Positions 52,704-61,377 of a stretch of DNA of 64,000 bases are shown here, piece by piece. Source of the DNA: Bacillota bacterium (GTDB lineage: Bacteria; Bacillota; Bacilli; Desulfuribacillales; Desulfuribacillaceae); the NCBI GenBank assembly GCA_023388635.1, contig JAEWFW010000014.1:1-64000 (forward strand), read 5' to 3'. Numbering within the stretch: position 1 is the first letter of the stretch; the number at the start of each line of letters is the position of its first letter. The notes beneath the pieces were generated by a model that ran no database searches, was not told the DNA's origin, and saw nothing but the letters and a program-made list of their open reading frames with translations. The position numbers and the translations under genes were made by a program.

Positions 52704-54071
52704 CTAGTGCGGCAGATAATCGAGAAACATCGTCGCGACGGAAAAATAAATCACCAAACCGATGATATCATTTAATGTCGTAATAAACGGTCCCGAAGCC
52801 ACCGCTGGATCAATCTTCAAACGGTCAATCAGCAAAGGAATTGTCGCGCCGATAATCGTCGCCACACTTAATGTGCAGAAAAGCGAGAAACCGACGACCA
52901 TTGCCACCGCCACGTTGCCGTACACCACAGAAATCACTACGAGCAAAACGATTCCACATATCAACCCCAGCATCACGCCGGTGCCAAATTCGCGTCGGAT
53001 CAATTGTTTTATCGCTGTTTTGTCGAACTGTGATGTCGCCAAACTGCGCACCATAACTGCCAGCGCCTGCGTTCCCGTGTTGCCTGCTGAGCCCATGACC
53101 ATCGGCATAAAGCCTGCCAAAATCACAACACTTTGTAATGTACTCTCAAACCGTCCGATGATTCCCGCCGTGATCAATCCGAGGAACATCAGAATCAATA
53201 TCCATGGTGCCCGTAGCTTCGCCGCTGCGAAAGAGCTAATATTGGCATCGGCAGAACCTTTCGTCCCTGTCATTTCCCCGAAATCTTCTTCCAACTCTTC
53301 TTCGAAAACATCGAGTGCATCGTCGACAGTGACAATCCCGACTAATCTTCCGTCATCTTTGACGACAGGAATTGCGAGAAAATCGTACTTTTGAATGATC
53401 TGTGCCACTTCCTCCTGGTCCGTGGAAACATTGACGGAGATCACCCTCGTTCCCATGATATCTTCTACTTTTTGATCGAGTTTAGAAAAAATCAGATCAC
53501 GCAACGATAAGACGCCAACCAATTGCTCCTGTTCATTGACGACATATAAGTAATAAATAGTCTCTGCCTCCGGCGTTTCTTCCCGAAGCTGCGCCATAAC
53601 CTTCTCTGCCGTATCTGTCGTGAAGACCGACACATACTCTGTCGTCATAATTCCGCCGGCAGTCTCCGGGTCATATGCCAGAATTTCTTTGATTTCTTTG
53701 GCATCTTCTACATCTAACTGCTGGATAATGCCGTGTGCCTCTTGCTCTTCCAGTTCTCCCAGGAAGGAAGCGAGGTCGTCTATATAGAGATTGCTGAGCA
53801 TTTCCGATGCATATTCTTGCCGAAGCTCTTGCATCGTATCTTTTTGCTCATCGGTCTCCATGCCCTGAAAGATATCCGCAAATTCTTCTGGTGTAATATA
53901 TTCATAAACTAAAGATTTTTGTAATTCATCAAACTGCTGAAACAGATCAAGTTGGTCTGTCGGATGTAGTTCGAGAAACAACTCTCGGAACACATCTTTT
54001 TCTTGGCGCATAAGCGCTCCTATGACCAACCCTGTGTATTCTTCCGTCGTGTGCTGATCGAGTTTTACCAT
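52704..54071 (-). CDS. mgtE: Magnesium transporter MgtE
   Basis: 455 residues. The acidic N-domain (about 1-130) is followed by two CBS domains (about 135-260, MTTEYVSVFTTDTAEKVMAQ and VIQKYDFLAIPVV) and a five-helix C-terminal pore (about 285-455) with GSAGNTGTQALAVMVRSLAT, the family pore signature. The cytosolic domains sense Mg2+ and gate the channel. It has a strong ribosome binding site AAAGGAGG. Expression is preceded by a ~240-base leader with its own small reading frame and an intrinsic terminator, suggesting attenuation. Confidence 0.95.
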   Translation of the reverse strand: MVKLDQHTTEEYTGLVIGALMRQEKDVFRELFLELHPTDQLDLFQQFDELQKSLVYEYITPEEFADIFQGMETDEQKDTMQELRQEYASEMLSNLYIDDLASFLGELEEQEAHGIIQQLDVEDAKEIKEILAYDPETAGGIMTTEYVSVFTTDTAEKVMAQLREETPEAETIYYLYVVNEQEQLVGVLSLRDLIFSKLDQKVEDIMGTRVISVNVSTDQEEVAQIIQKYDFLAIPVVKDDGRLVGIVTVDDALDVFEEELEEDFGEMTGTKGSADANISSFAAAKLRAPWILILMFLGLITAGIIGRFESTLQSVVILAGFMPMVMGSAGNTGTQALAVMVRSLATSQFDKTAIKQLIRREFGTGVMLGLICGIVLLVVISVVYGNVAVAMVVGFSLFCTLSVATIIGATIPLLIDRLKIDPAVASGPFITTLNDIIGLVIYFSVATMFLDYLPH

Positions 54072-54102
54072 GTAAAATGCCTCCTTTTACAGATAAAAAC
54101 CG

Positions 54103-54150
54103 GTTTCAGCCACACCCATCAACTTAAACGCCAATATTAGTGACTGAAAC
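54103..54150 (-). terminator. Attenuator hairpin before mgtE
   Basis: An 11-bp stem (GTTTCAGTCAC / GTGGCTGAAAC, one G-T pair) is followed on the minus strand by CGGTTTTTATC. Its left arm lies inside codons 24-28 of the leader reading frame, whose stop is in the loop. Confidence 0.7.
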
Positions 54151-54219
54151 AGATCGATACCTGCTATCTCGTTTGTCTATTCTATGTGAGTCCATTGTCC
54201 TGTCCGGATAACTATCCAT
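54124..54219 (-). CDS. Putative Asp-rich leader peptide of mgtE (31 residues)
   Basis: ATG follows AGGGAGTGATGAGAA, a good ribosome binding site. The peptide starts MDSYPDRTMDSHRIDKRDSR; five of its first 18 residues are Asp, with one Pro. Acidic and Pro-rich leader peptides control Mg2+ transporter genes in enterobacteria (mgtL-type), where low Mg2+ destabilises the translating ribosome. Here the frame ends inside the terminator loop, so a ribosome finishing it would block the terminator's left arm. Translation is not proven. Confidence 0.45.
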   Translation of the reverse strand: MDSYPDRTMDSHRIDKRDSRYRSVSVTNIGV

Positions 54220-54450
54220 TTCTCATCACTCCCTATGTAATAAAATTTTTTTTTCGAATGGCGCTTGCAGTAAGACTTGGTTTCGGTGCGCTGTCCAAGC
54301 CCTGCTTAACAGCTATTACATTATAGCATATTGAGATTTCGCTTTATAGTGCTCATTTACAATTTTCTTCGCAAAGTTTCCTCTGTTTTGTTCGTAAATC
54401 TTACATTAGTTTTCTTCGCCAATCTTATCCTGAGATTTGTCATATACGTG

Positions 54451-54478
54451 TTGCAATTTCATAAATCTATTTTATAAT
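54451..54478 (+). promoter_or_regulatory. uppP promoter
   Basis: TTGCAA and TATAAT are separated by 16 bases, about 90 bases before the uppP start. The remaining bases between the mgtE and uppP promoters show nothing further. Confidence 0.65.
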
Positions 54479-54565
54479 TAGAGGTGGTTTTTCAAAAATC
54501 GCCAAGCACACATCAATTAAAGTACGACTTGATTCAACAGACAAATAAAGCGAGGAGTGTGTTTT

Positions 54566-55372
54566 ATGAACTGGTTAGAAGCAATCATATTGGGGATTGT
54601 CCAGGGTATCACGGAATTTCTGCCAATTTCCAGCTCTGCCCACCTAATCATCATCCAAGAATTATTCGGTTTAGAAATAGAAGGGCTTGCCTTTGAAGTA
54701 TTTTTGCATCTTGCTTCCTTACTGGCAGTCATTATATATTTTTATAAAGATCTAGTTACGTTATTCAAAGAGTTTTTCCAATACATAGGCACTCGGCATC
54801 CTCAATACCAAACGTCGTTTTTCTTCAGCTTGTATCTGGTGCTCGCCACACTGATTACTGCCATACTCGGCGTTCCTTTGGAAAGTTTCATGGGTAATTC
54901 TCTAAAATCGATGACGACGATTGCCATCTCCTTAGTTGTCACGGGAATTCTGTTAATGGTTATCGAACGCGGTATCCGTTATGGGAATCGCCAAGACAAA
55001 GACCTGAATGTTCTCGATGCCATCATCATGGGACTTGGGCAGACGTTCGCCGTCATTCCAGGTATTTCCCGCTCCGGCAGTACATTGGTGATCGCTTTAT
55101 GGCGCGGCATGGATAAACCGACGGCAGTTCGTTTTTCATTCTTACTGTCCATTCCAGTGATCCTCGGTTCGACGATTCTCATGCTGCCTGATATGAATGC
55201 GGCACATTTTCAAACAAGTCTCGGTGCACTGGCTGCTTCCTTTATTTCGTCATTCGTCTTTGCCGTCATCAGTATTAAATGGTTGATCAATTTCCTCAAC
55301 CGCGGTAAACTCACATACTTCGCTTATTATTGCTTTTTCATCGGCGGCATTACCTTCTTATTTCTGAGGTAA
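54566..55372 (+). CDS. uppP: Undecaprenyl-diphosphatase UppP/BacA
   Basis: 268 residues from the ATG at 54566 (GCGAGGAG upstream). The two family signatures are GIVQGITEFLPISSSAH and FAVIPGISRSGSTL, with an eight-helix membrane topology. It recycles undecaprenyl pyrophosphate for peptidoglycan synthesis and can confer bacitracin tolerance. It is convergent with trmL, four bases apart. Confidence 0.95.
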   Translation: MNWLEAIILGIVQGITEFLPISSSAHLIIIQELFGLEIEGLAFEVFLHLASLLAVIIYFYKDLVTLFKEFFQYIGTRHPQYQTSFFFSLYLVLATLITAILGVPLESFMGNSLKSMTTIAISLVVTGILLMVIERGIRYGNRQDKDLNVLDAIIMGLGQTFAVIPGISRSGSTLVIALWRGMDKPTAVRFSFLLSIPVILGSTILMLPDMNAAHFQTSLGALAASFISSFVFAVISIKWLINFLNRGKLTYFAYYCFFIGGITFLFLR

Positions 55373-55376
55373 AATT

Positions 55377-55844
55377 TCACCGCAAATTCGGAAAATCCAT
55401 CTGTCGCAACGCCTCGTACGAGACGACAGCCACGGCGTTTGACAAATTCAGACTCCGTGCTTCCGGATTCATCGGTATTCTCATGCAGCGCTCGGGATGC
55501 TGATGCAGCAGACTCTCAGGTAATCCCTTCGTTTCCTTGCCAAATAGAATCATATCTCCCGGCTCATAAACTACCTCGGCGTAGTGGGATTGCGCTTTCG
55601 TCGTCGCATAAAACATTCTGCGTGTTGTTCCGTACTTGCGCATAAAGTCATCGAGACTCTTATGCGTCTCAATCTCCACCAAATGCCAATAATCCAGCCC
55701 CGCTCGCTTTACCTGTTTCTCATCGATGGAAAAGCCCATCGGCTCTACCAAATGCAATTTTATATTCGTCGCCGCGCATGTGCGCGCTATATTTCCGGTA
55801 TTCTGCGGTATTTCCGGCTCTACAAGCACCAATTCAATCGACAC
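55377..55844 (-). CDS. trmL: tRNA (cytidine/uridine-34-2'-O)-methyltransferase TrmL (SPOUT)
   Basis: 155 residues from the GTG at 55844 (TGGGAGG upstream). SPOUT knot motifs: VLVEPEIPQNTGNIARTCAAT, MILFGKETKGLP and IPMNPEARSLNLSNAVAVVSYEALRQ. It modifies the wobble base of tRNA-Leu isoacceptors in E. coli; the tRNA-Leu(CAA) in this window would be a natural substrate. Confidence 0.93.
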   Translation of the reverse strand: MSIELVLVEPEIPQNTGNIARTCAATNIKLHLVEPMGFSIDEKQVKRAGLDYWHLVEIETHKSLDDFMRKYGTTRRMFYATTKAQSHYAEVVYEPGDMILFGKETKGLPESLLHQHPERCMRIPMNPEARSLNLSNAVAVVSYEALRQMDFPNLR

Positions 55845-55925
55845 TGTGTATCCTCCCAAATTTGTTTTATATTATACTTTACTTCAAAGATCGTTAATGA
55901 TATTATAACAGCAAATTACATACAT

Positions 55926-56010
55926 CACTAGTTTGCGGGGGGACCATTTTGGTTGAGAAGGTAAAACCTGACCCTTTGAACCTGTTAGTTAATACTAGCG
56001 TAGGGAAGCA
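55926..56010 (+). ncRNA. TPP riboswitch
   Basis: The THI-box landmarks are present: GGTTGAGAAGG, then ACCCTTTGAACCTG, and TAGCGTAGGGAAGC closing the aptamer. It lies about 150 bases upstream of thiC and is followed by a terminator at 56068, so transcription of the thi genes should fall when thiamine pyrophosphate is abundant. Confidence 0.92.
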
Positions 56011-56067
56011 ATCGATCTCAGAATTTTATCGCATTTCTTTTGGCAATGCAATACAGATGATGATACT

Positions 56068-56094
56068 GCGCTTACCCTATGGTAGGCGCTTTTT
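56068..56094 (+). terminator. Terminator of the TPP riboswitch expression platform
   Basis: The stem GCGCTTACC / GGTAGGCGC with loop CTAT is followed by TTTTTATTTT. Confidence 0.8.
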
Positions 56095-56162
56095 ATTTTA
56101 TCATTTTATGGTATTCAGCTTTGGTTTACTATTTATAAACATTCAAAGGGAGGTCTATCATT

Positions 56163-57464
56163 ATGTACACAACGCAAATGGATGCAGCGAAAAAAGGCAT
56201 CATCACCGCTCAGTTACAAGCCGTCGCCGAAAAGGAAAATATCGCCATTTCAGAATTATTGGCACTGGTCGCTTCTGGTCAAGCCGTAATACCTGCGAAT
56301 AAGAAGCACATTTGCCTTGATCCACATGGCATTGGAGCAAAACTGAAAACGAAAATTAACGTCAACCTCGGAACTTCCAAAGACTGTGCCGATATGGAAT
56401 GCGAAATGCAAAAAGTCAATGCCGCTCTGCAATTGGGTGCCGAATCGATCATGGATCTCAGCTCGTACGGCGACACATCGCACTTTCGCCAAAGATTAGT
56501 TGCCGAATGCCCGGCAATCATCGGAACCGTACCGATATATGATGCCGTCATTCATTATGGAAAACCTCTATCAGAAATTACTTCCGAAGATTGGATCAAT
56601 ATCGCTCGCACCCATGCAGAAGACGGTGTCGACTTTATGACGATCCATTGTGGTCTCAACCGCTCCACCGCCGAAACATTCAAACGCAATCCGCGCCTCA
56701 CAAATATCGTCTCGCGGGGCGGTTCGATCATTTTCTCTTGGATGGAAATGACGGGCAAGGAGAATCCATTCTATGAGCATTTTGACGATTTGCTAGATAT
56801 ATGTGCTGCATATGACGTGACATTAAGTTTGGGAGATGCATGCCGCCCCGGTTGTCTGGCGGATAGCGGCGACATATCACAAATCGAAGAATTAGTCGTA
56901 TTGGGAGAATTGACAAAACGCGCTTGGGCAAAAAATGTGCAAGTAATTATTGAAGGTCCCGGACATATGCCACTCGATCAGATCGCTGCCAATATGAAAA
57001 TTCAGCAAACCGTTTGCCACGGAGCACCATTTTACGTCCTCGGACCGATTGTGACCGACATAGCTCCCGGCTATGATCATATCACGTCGGCTATCGGCGG
57101 TGCCATCGCCGCAGCATCAGGAGCGAGTTTCCTATGCTACGTCACCCCTGCCGAGCATCTTCGCCTGCCGACATTAGCCGATATGCATGAAGGTATTATT
57201 GCTTCGAAAATCGCGGCACATGCCGCCGACATTGCTAAAGGCATTAACGGTGCACGTGATTGGGATGACGCAATGAGTAATGCTAGGAAAAATCTCGATT
57301 GGAATACGATGTTCTCCTTGGCGATTGATCCCGAAAAAGCACAGCGCTACCGCAAAGAATCGATCCCGACAGACGACAACACCTGCACAATGTGCGGAAA
57401 TTTATGCGCAGTCAAAAATATGAATACGATCCTCGCCGGCGATAGGGTTGACTTACAAGATTAA
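56163..57464 (+). CDS. thiC: Phosphomethylpyrimidine synthase ThiC
   Basis: 433 residues, the short form without the N-terminal extension of proteobacterial ThiC. The radical-SAM-type [4Fe-4S] site is at the C-terminus, CTMCGNLC. The barrel contains HCGLNRSTAETF, SLGDACRPGC and EGPGHMPLDQI. It converts aminoimidazole ribotide to the thiamine pyrimidine. Its ribosome binding site is AAGGGAGG and it is controlled by the TPP riboswitch. Confidence 0.96.
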   Translation: MYTTQMDAAKKGIITAQLQAVAEKENIAISELLALVASGQAVIPANKKHICLDPHGIGAKLKTKINVNLGTSKDCADMECEMQKVNAALQLGAESIMDLSSYGDTSHFRQRLVAECPAIIGTVPIYDAVIHYGKPLSEITSEDWINIARTHAEDGVDFMTIHCGLNRSTAETFKRNPRLTNIVSRGGSIIFSWMEMTGKENPFYEHFDDLLDICAAYDVTLSLGDACRPGCLADSGDISQIEELVVLGELTKRAWAKNVQVIIEGPGHMPLDQIAANMKIQQTVCHGAPFYVLGPIVTDIAPGYDHITSAIGGAIAAASGASFLCYVTPAEHLRLPTLADMHEGIIASKIAAHAADIAKGINGARDWDDAMSNARKNLDWNTMFSLAIDPEKAQRYRKESIPTDDNTCTMCGNLCAVKNMNTILAGDRVDLQD

Positions 57465-57485
57465 GTGAGAGTGACTTATTAGATT

Positions 57486-57509
57486 AAATTGATACAAAAA
57501 TTGATACAA
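57486..57509 (+). repeat. 12-bp perfect tandem duplication in the thiC-thiM gap
   Basis: AAATTGATACAA occurs twice head to tail. A similar GATACAATCATTGA motif is tandemly repeated after thiE. Confidence 0.85.
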
Positions 57510-57557
57510 TTCCGGTCATTAAAAATCCGAATACTATTTTGAGAGGTGCTTATCCAT

Positions 57558-58394
57558 ATGCTAAAAACTATATTTAAAAACGTACAAGCAAACGCTCCTT
57601 TAGTTCACTGCATGACAAATTACGTGACAGTCAATGACTGCGCCAATATCGTCTTGGCGAGCGGAGGATCTCCGATTATGGCGGACGATATTCAAGAAGT
57701 GGAAGACATCACGACGATTTGCAACAGTTTAGTAATCAACATCGGAACACTAAACGAACGTACCATCGCCGCAATGCTGAAAGCCGCAAAAAAGGCCAAT
57801 GAATTAGGACATCCTGTGATCCTCGATCCCGTCGGAGCCGGTGCTTCAAAACTACGAACCGACACTGCCTTTGCATTGCTTGATCAAGTCAAATTCTCCG
57901 TCATCAGAGGCAATCTATCGGAAATTAAAACGATCCGCGACGGACATGGTAAAACAAAAGGTGTCGATGCCGATCAATCCGACCAAATGACCGACGATGT
58001 ACTTGGAGAGATCGTACAGTTGGCTAAAGACCTATCGCAAAAGACCGGCGCTGTCATCGCCATCACAGGTGAAAATGATGTAATCGCCGATCAAGATCAA
58101 GCATATATCGTATCAAACGGTCATCCGATGATGGCAAGGATTACCGGCAGCGGTTGTATGCTGTCCTGCGTCATCGGCGCATACTGTGCCCCATACTCCA
58201 AGGACCAAAAACAAATATTACAAGCAACTGCTGCTGCGGTCACGGCAATGGGTCTGTGCGGCGAACTGGCATATGACAAAACACGCAATGCCAATGCCGG
58301 CACTGCGAGCTTCCGCACTCATTTAATTGATTCCATGAGCACCCTTACCAGCGAACAGTTAGAGGAAGGTGCGAAAATTGCCGTTCAGCCATAA
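57558..58394 (+). CDS. thiM: Hydroxyethylthiazole kinase ThiM
   Basis: 278 residues from the ATG at 57558 (GAGAGGTG upstream). Motifs: PLVHCMTNYVTVNDCANIVLASGGSPIMADD, LDPVGAGASKLR and the catalytic ITGSGCMLS. It phosphorylates the thiazole moiety for salvage. Confidence 0.95.
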   Translation: MLKTIFKNVQANAPLVHCMTNYVTVNDCANIVLASGGSPIMADDIQEVEDITTICNSLVINIGTLNERTIAAMLKAAKKANELGHPVILDPVGAGASKLRTDTAFALLDQVKFSVIRGNLSEIKTIRDGHGKTKGVDADQSDQMTDDVLGEIVQLAKDLSQKTGAVIAITGENDVIADQDQAYIVSNGHPMMARITGSGCMLSCVIGAYCAPYSKDQKQILQATAAAVTAMGLCGELAYDKTRNANAGTASFRTHLIDSMSTLTSEQLEEGAKIAVQP

Positions 58395-59064
58395 TAAGCC
58401 CGACCATAACCATAATACAATCAGTCATAACCAACTATATAACCGATTGCGCCTGTACGCCGTGACAGACCGCTCCAAAACACAAACGTATACCTTAGAG
58501 GAACAAGTGACCTTTGCCATAGAAGGTGGCATTACCATGCTCCAACTGCGAGAAAAACATCTATCGACAACGGAATTTATCAAACTCGCTGAAACTATCA
58601 AAGTAATTACCGATAAATATGCTATTCCGTTAATTATTAATGATAATATAGATGTAGCCAAAGCCGTCGATGCTGACGGTTTGCATATCGGACAGGATGA
58701 CATTGCGCCCGAATACGCCAGAAGCGCAATCGGCGCAGAAAAAATTCTCGGCGTATCGGCACAGACCGTCGAACAGGCGCGTGCCGCCGAACAGGCGGGA
58801 GCAGATTATCTAGGAGTAGGTACGATCTTCCCAACCGGCAGCAAGCCCGATGCTCAGCGCGTATCGCTAGCGACACTAAAAGACATCTGCACGACAAGCA
58901 AAATCCCTGTCGTAGCGATCGGTGGTCTTGACGAGCAGACGATTCCGTTGCTCCAAGGAAGTGGCATCCAGGGTGTGGTTGTCATTTCCGCGATATTTGC
59001 TAGAACAGATATCCACGCAGCCGCACATAATTTGCTGAAATTGACAGATACAATCATTGACTAA
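58378..59064 (+). CDS. thiE: Thiamine-phosphate synthase ThiE
   Basis: 228 residues if the TTG at 58378 is used, which has GAGGAAGG at 8 bases; an upstream GTG at 58369 lies within that site. Motifs: LYAVTDRS, MLQLREKHLST, LIINDNIDVAKAVDADGLHIGQDD, YLGVGTIFPTGSKPD and VVAIGGLD. It joins the pyrimidine pyrophosphate and thiazole phosphate. It overlaps thiM by 17 bases. The N-terminal ~20 residues are His/Asn rich and unlike the family. Confidence 0.93.
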   Translation: MPFSHNKPDHNHNTISHNQLYNRLRLYAVTDRSKTQTYTLEEQVTFAIEGGITMLQLREKHLSTTEFIKLAETIKVITDKYAIPLIINDNIDVAKAVDADGLHIGQDDIAPEYARSAIGAEKILGVSAQTVEQARAAEQAGADYLGVGTIFPTGSKPDAQRVSLATLKDICTTSKIPVVAIGGLDEQTIPLLQGSGIQGVVVISAIFARTDIHAAAHNLLKLTDTIID

Positions 59065-59096
59065 CATTGATGATACAATCATTGATTAATATTGAC
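59047..59096 (+). repeat. 25-bp tandem repeats across the thiE stop codon
   Basis: Two 25-bp copies beginning GATACAATCATTGA, followed by a partial third (AGATATAATGATTGG), cover the stop region of thiE. The outer copies look like silent duplicates of the last codons. Confidence 0.8.
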
Positions 59097-59206
59097 AGAT
59101 ATAATGATTGGCTATCATGCAATACCACACGAATGCATTATCATAAGATCATCATACGATTTTCACTATAACAATCATTCAAAAGCACTATTGAGGAGGC
59201 ATATCT

Positions 59207-60004
59207 ATGTACACAGCATTGACAATCGCCGGAACAGACCCTTCCGGCGGAGCCGGCATTCAAGCTGATTTGAAGACATTCACGGCATACGGTGTTTATG
59301 GTATGAGCGTAATCACTGCCGTTGTCGCACAAAACACTTGCGGAGTGACAGATGTCGAGAATATGAGCGTGCATATGGTAGAACGGCAATTGGATGCCGT
59401 ATTTACCGATATATTCCCAGATGCGGTAAAGATCGGCATGGTGTCTTCCATTCCAATCATCGATGCAATCGTTGCCAAATTGCTGCAATACCGCCCGCGC
59501 AATGTCGTGCTTGATCCGGTTATGGTAGCGACAAGCGGAGACCGATTGCTGGATGAAGCTGCTGAACTGCATCTGATCAACCGTCTGCTGCCGCTTGCCG
59601 ATCTAATAACCCCGAATATTCCAGAAACGAGCGTGCTCTGCGGTGCTCCCATTAAAAACAAACAGGATATGGTACGTGCTGCCAAAGCAATTAGCACCCA
59701 TTTTGGAGGAGCCGTGCTGATAAAGGGCGGACACTTGGAAGATTGTTCCGACGACCTCTTGTATGCCCAAGGAGATATGCAGTGGCTGACAGGAAAACGC
59801 ATCGATACACGCAACACCCACGGCACCGGTTGTACATTATCGTCAGCCATTGCCGCAAATCTCGCCCGCAAGCATGAACTCACCAAAGCCGTCGAAGACG
59901 CAAAACACTATGTCACAGACGCCTTATCAACTGGTTTAGATTTAGGAAAAGGCAGCGGTCCGCTGAACCATTGCTATGCTATTCCGAACCGTGAAATCGG
60001 ATAA
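59207..60004 (+). CDS. thiD: Hydroxymethylpyrimidine (phosphate) kinase ThiD
   Basis: 265 residues with a strong TTGAGGAGGC site. Motifs: TIAGTDPSGGAGIQADLKTF, LDPVMVATSGDRLL, LITPNIPE, and NTHGTGCTLSSAIAA containing the catalytic Cys/Gly loop. It phosphorylates HMP twice for ThiE. It ends one base before the convergent gene. Confidence 0.95.
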   Translation: MYTALTIAGTDPSGGAGIQADLKTFTAYGVYGMSVITAVVAQNTCGVTDVENMSVHMVERQLDAVFTDIFPDAVKIGMVSSIPIIDAIVAKLLQYRPRNVVLDPVMVATSGDRLLDEAAELHLINRLLPLADLITPNIPETSVLCGAPIKNKQDMVRAAKAISTHFGGAVLIKGGHLEDCSDDLLYAQGDMQWLTGKRIDTRNTHGTGCTLSSAIAANLARKHELTKAVEDAKHYVTDALSTGLDLGKGSGPLNHCYAIPNREIG

Positions 60005-60005
60005 A

Positions 60006-61175
60006 TCATTCCGTTACTTGTTGATTATCGCCTTGCAACCGATTTACAAATCCAGGGCGGGTAAATAGAAAACCTGCTACAACAGCAGTAAAGGGCGCTA
60101 CCGTCACCAAGCCAAAGCTACCTACTAACGTATAAAAAATTTCCGCCGCCACATACTTCAAATTCAGGATATTGATTACAGGTGTCCCTTGTGCCGTAAA
60201 TACCATCAAAAGTCCAATGTACCCACCGGAATATGCCAAGAGTAGAGTCGTCGTCATAGTACCGATGACGGCTCTCCCAATATTAAACCCAGAACTGATA
60301 ATTTCTTTGCTTTGCATTCCCGGTTTTTTCTGAATTAATTCATACATTGCCGCAACCATGTCAACTGCAATGTCCATCACCGCCCCCGAAGATGCAATGA
60401 ACGTAGCGGCAATAAATATATCTGTGAGATTTAAATGCGAATATCCCGAATACAATAAACTTTCTGAAAAGTTCATTACAGCTCCATGAATTTTAAACAA
60501 ATTTCCAAAAACAATTGCCAATATACATGTCAAAAAACTCCCTAACATTGAACCGATAATCGCTGCCACCGCCTGTCTATTAAGCCCTAAAACCAGGGTA
60601 ATGATGACAACAGTCAGAATAACAACGATCACGAGCGATAACCCGATTGGAGGCAGCCCTTTTAATAAGCCAGGGATTAGAAATTTCCAAATGACAACAA
60701 CAGTAAAGACAAATGACAGAATCGTCTTTAAACCTATCGTTCTCGCAAATCCTATGAGTAAAACAGCGAAAGCTACAAATAACAAAATTTCCACATCAAT
60801 ACGGTAATGGTCGATCAAAGTGACAAAATTAATCTGTTCGCCTTCAAAATCAATTGAAACTAGCGCTTTATCCCCTGGAGCGAAAATTTTATCCATTTCC
60901 AGCTTGCCCATCAAATGATTTACACCTATCGTTTCCTGTCCTTTAAATGGTCCGTCGAGAACCCGCACTTTACAAGTTTGTTCGCCTTGTACAATCACAC
61001 CCGTATTATACAAATTTTGGTTATCTGTTTCTAATATCAATACCGATGCCCGGTTGCTTTCGTCGAAATATTCATTAGCGGAAAAACCGGTCGGCATCAT
61101 GCTGATTCCGACAATTAACACACTGATTATAATGACTGTCCAAATATCTGCCGAAAGCTTAAACTTCGTTTTCAT
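60006..61175 (-). CDS. YibE/F-family membrane protein
   Basis: 389 residues from the ATG at 61175; an in-frame GTG lies four codons upstream. One N-terminal helix is followed by an extracytoplasmic domain (about 30-115) and about seven helices (FVAFAVLLIGFARTIGL, ILSFVFTVVVIWKFLIPGLL, SGAVMDIAVDMVAAMYELIQ). It matches pfam YibE/F-like proteins; homologues are proposed transporters or regulators, function unknown. Confidence 0.8.
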   Translation of the reverse strand: MKTKFKLSADIWTVIIISVLIVGISMMPTGFSANEYFDESNRASVLILETDNQNLYNTGVIVQGEQTCKVRVLDGPFKGQETIGVNHLMGKLEMDKIFAPGDKALVSIDFEGEQINFVTLIDHYRIDVEILLFVAFAVLLIGFARTIGLKTILSFVFTVVVIWKFLIPGLLKGLPPIGLSLVIVVILTVVIITLVLGLNRQAVAAIIGSMLGSFLTCILAIVFGNLFKIHGAVMNFSESLLYSGYSHLNLTDIFIAATFIASSGAVMDIAVDMVAAMYELIQKKPGMQSKEIISSGFNIGRAVIGTMTTTLLLAYSGGYIGLLMVFTAQGTPVINILNLKYVAAEIFYTLVGSFGLVTVAPFTAVVAGFLFTRPGFVNRLQGDNQQVTE

Positions 61176-61239
61176 TATGCCTACCACCCTTTTTTGATAG
61201 AACTAATATCTTCTCACTAAAATTACCTTCTGACACTAA

Positions 61240-61269
61240 AATAGATAGAGGGCTTAACCTCTATCTATT
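61240..61269 (-). terminator. Terminator of the alkaline phosphatase gene
   Basis: The stem AATAGATAGAGG / CCTCTATCTATT with loop GCTTAA is followed by TTTTAG on the minus strand. Confidence 0.65.
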
Positions 61270-61377
61270 CCGTTGAAACAATCATAACGAATTATACAGA
61301 TATCTATGATATTTCAAATATCTTCCGCTAAATATTTATCTGTGCATCTTACACACTCACTTTGCGTTTACTTTGTT

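Larger units (their letters stand above)
54096..54325 (-). promoter_or_regulatory. mgtE promoter and attenuator leader
   Basis: An extended -10 (TATGCTATAAT; hexamer 54325-54320) without a clear -35 drives a leader of about 240 bases. It contains a CTTGG/CCAAG hairpin near 54276-54301, a 31-codon reading frame and a terminator 25 bases before the mgtE ribosome binding site. The sequence does not fit the M-box (ykoK) magnesium riboswitch consensus, so control probably works another way. Confidence 0.55.

Noticed and set aside
54072..54325. M-box (ykoK) magnesium riboswitch before mgtE
   Set aside because: The conserved M-box core sequences are not present on the transcribed strand; only a terminator and a small reading frame are seen.
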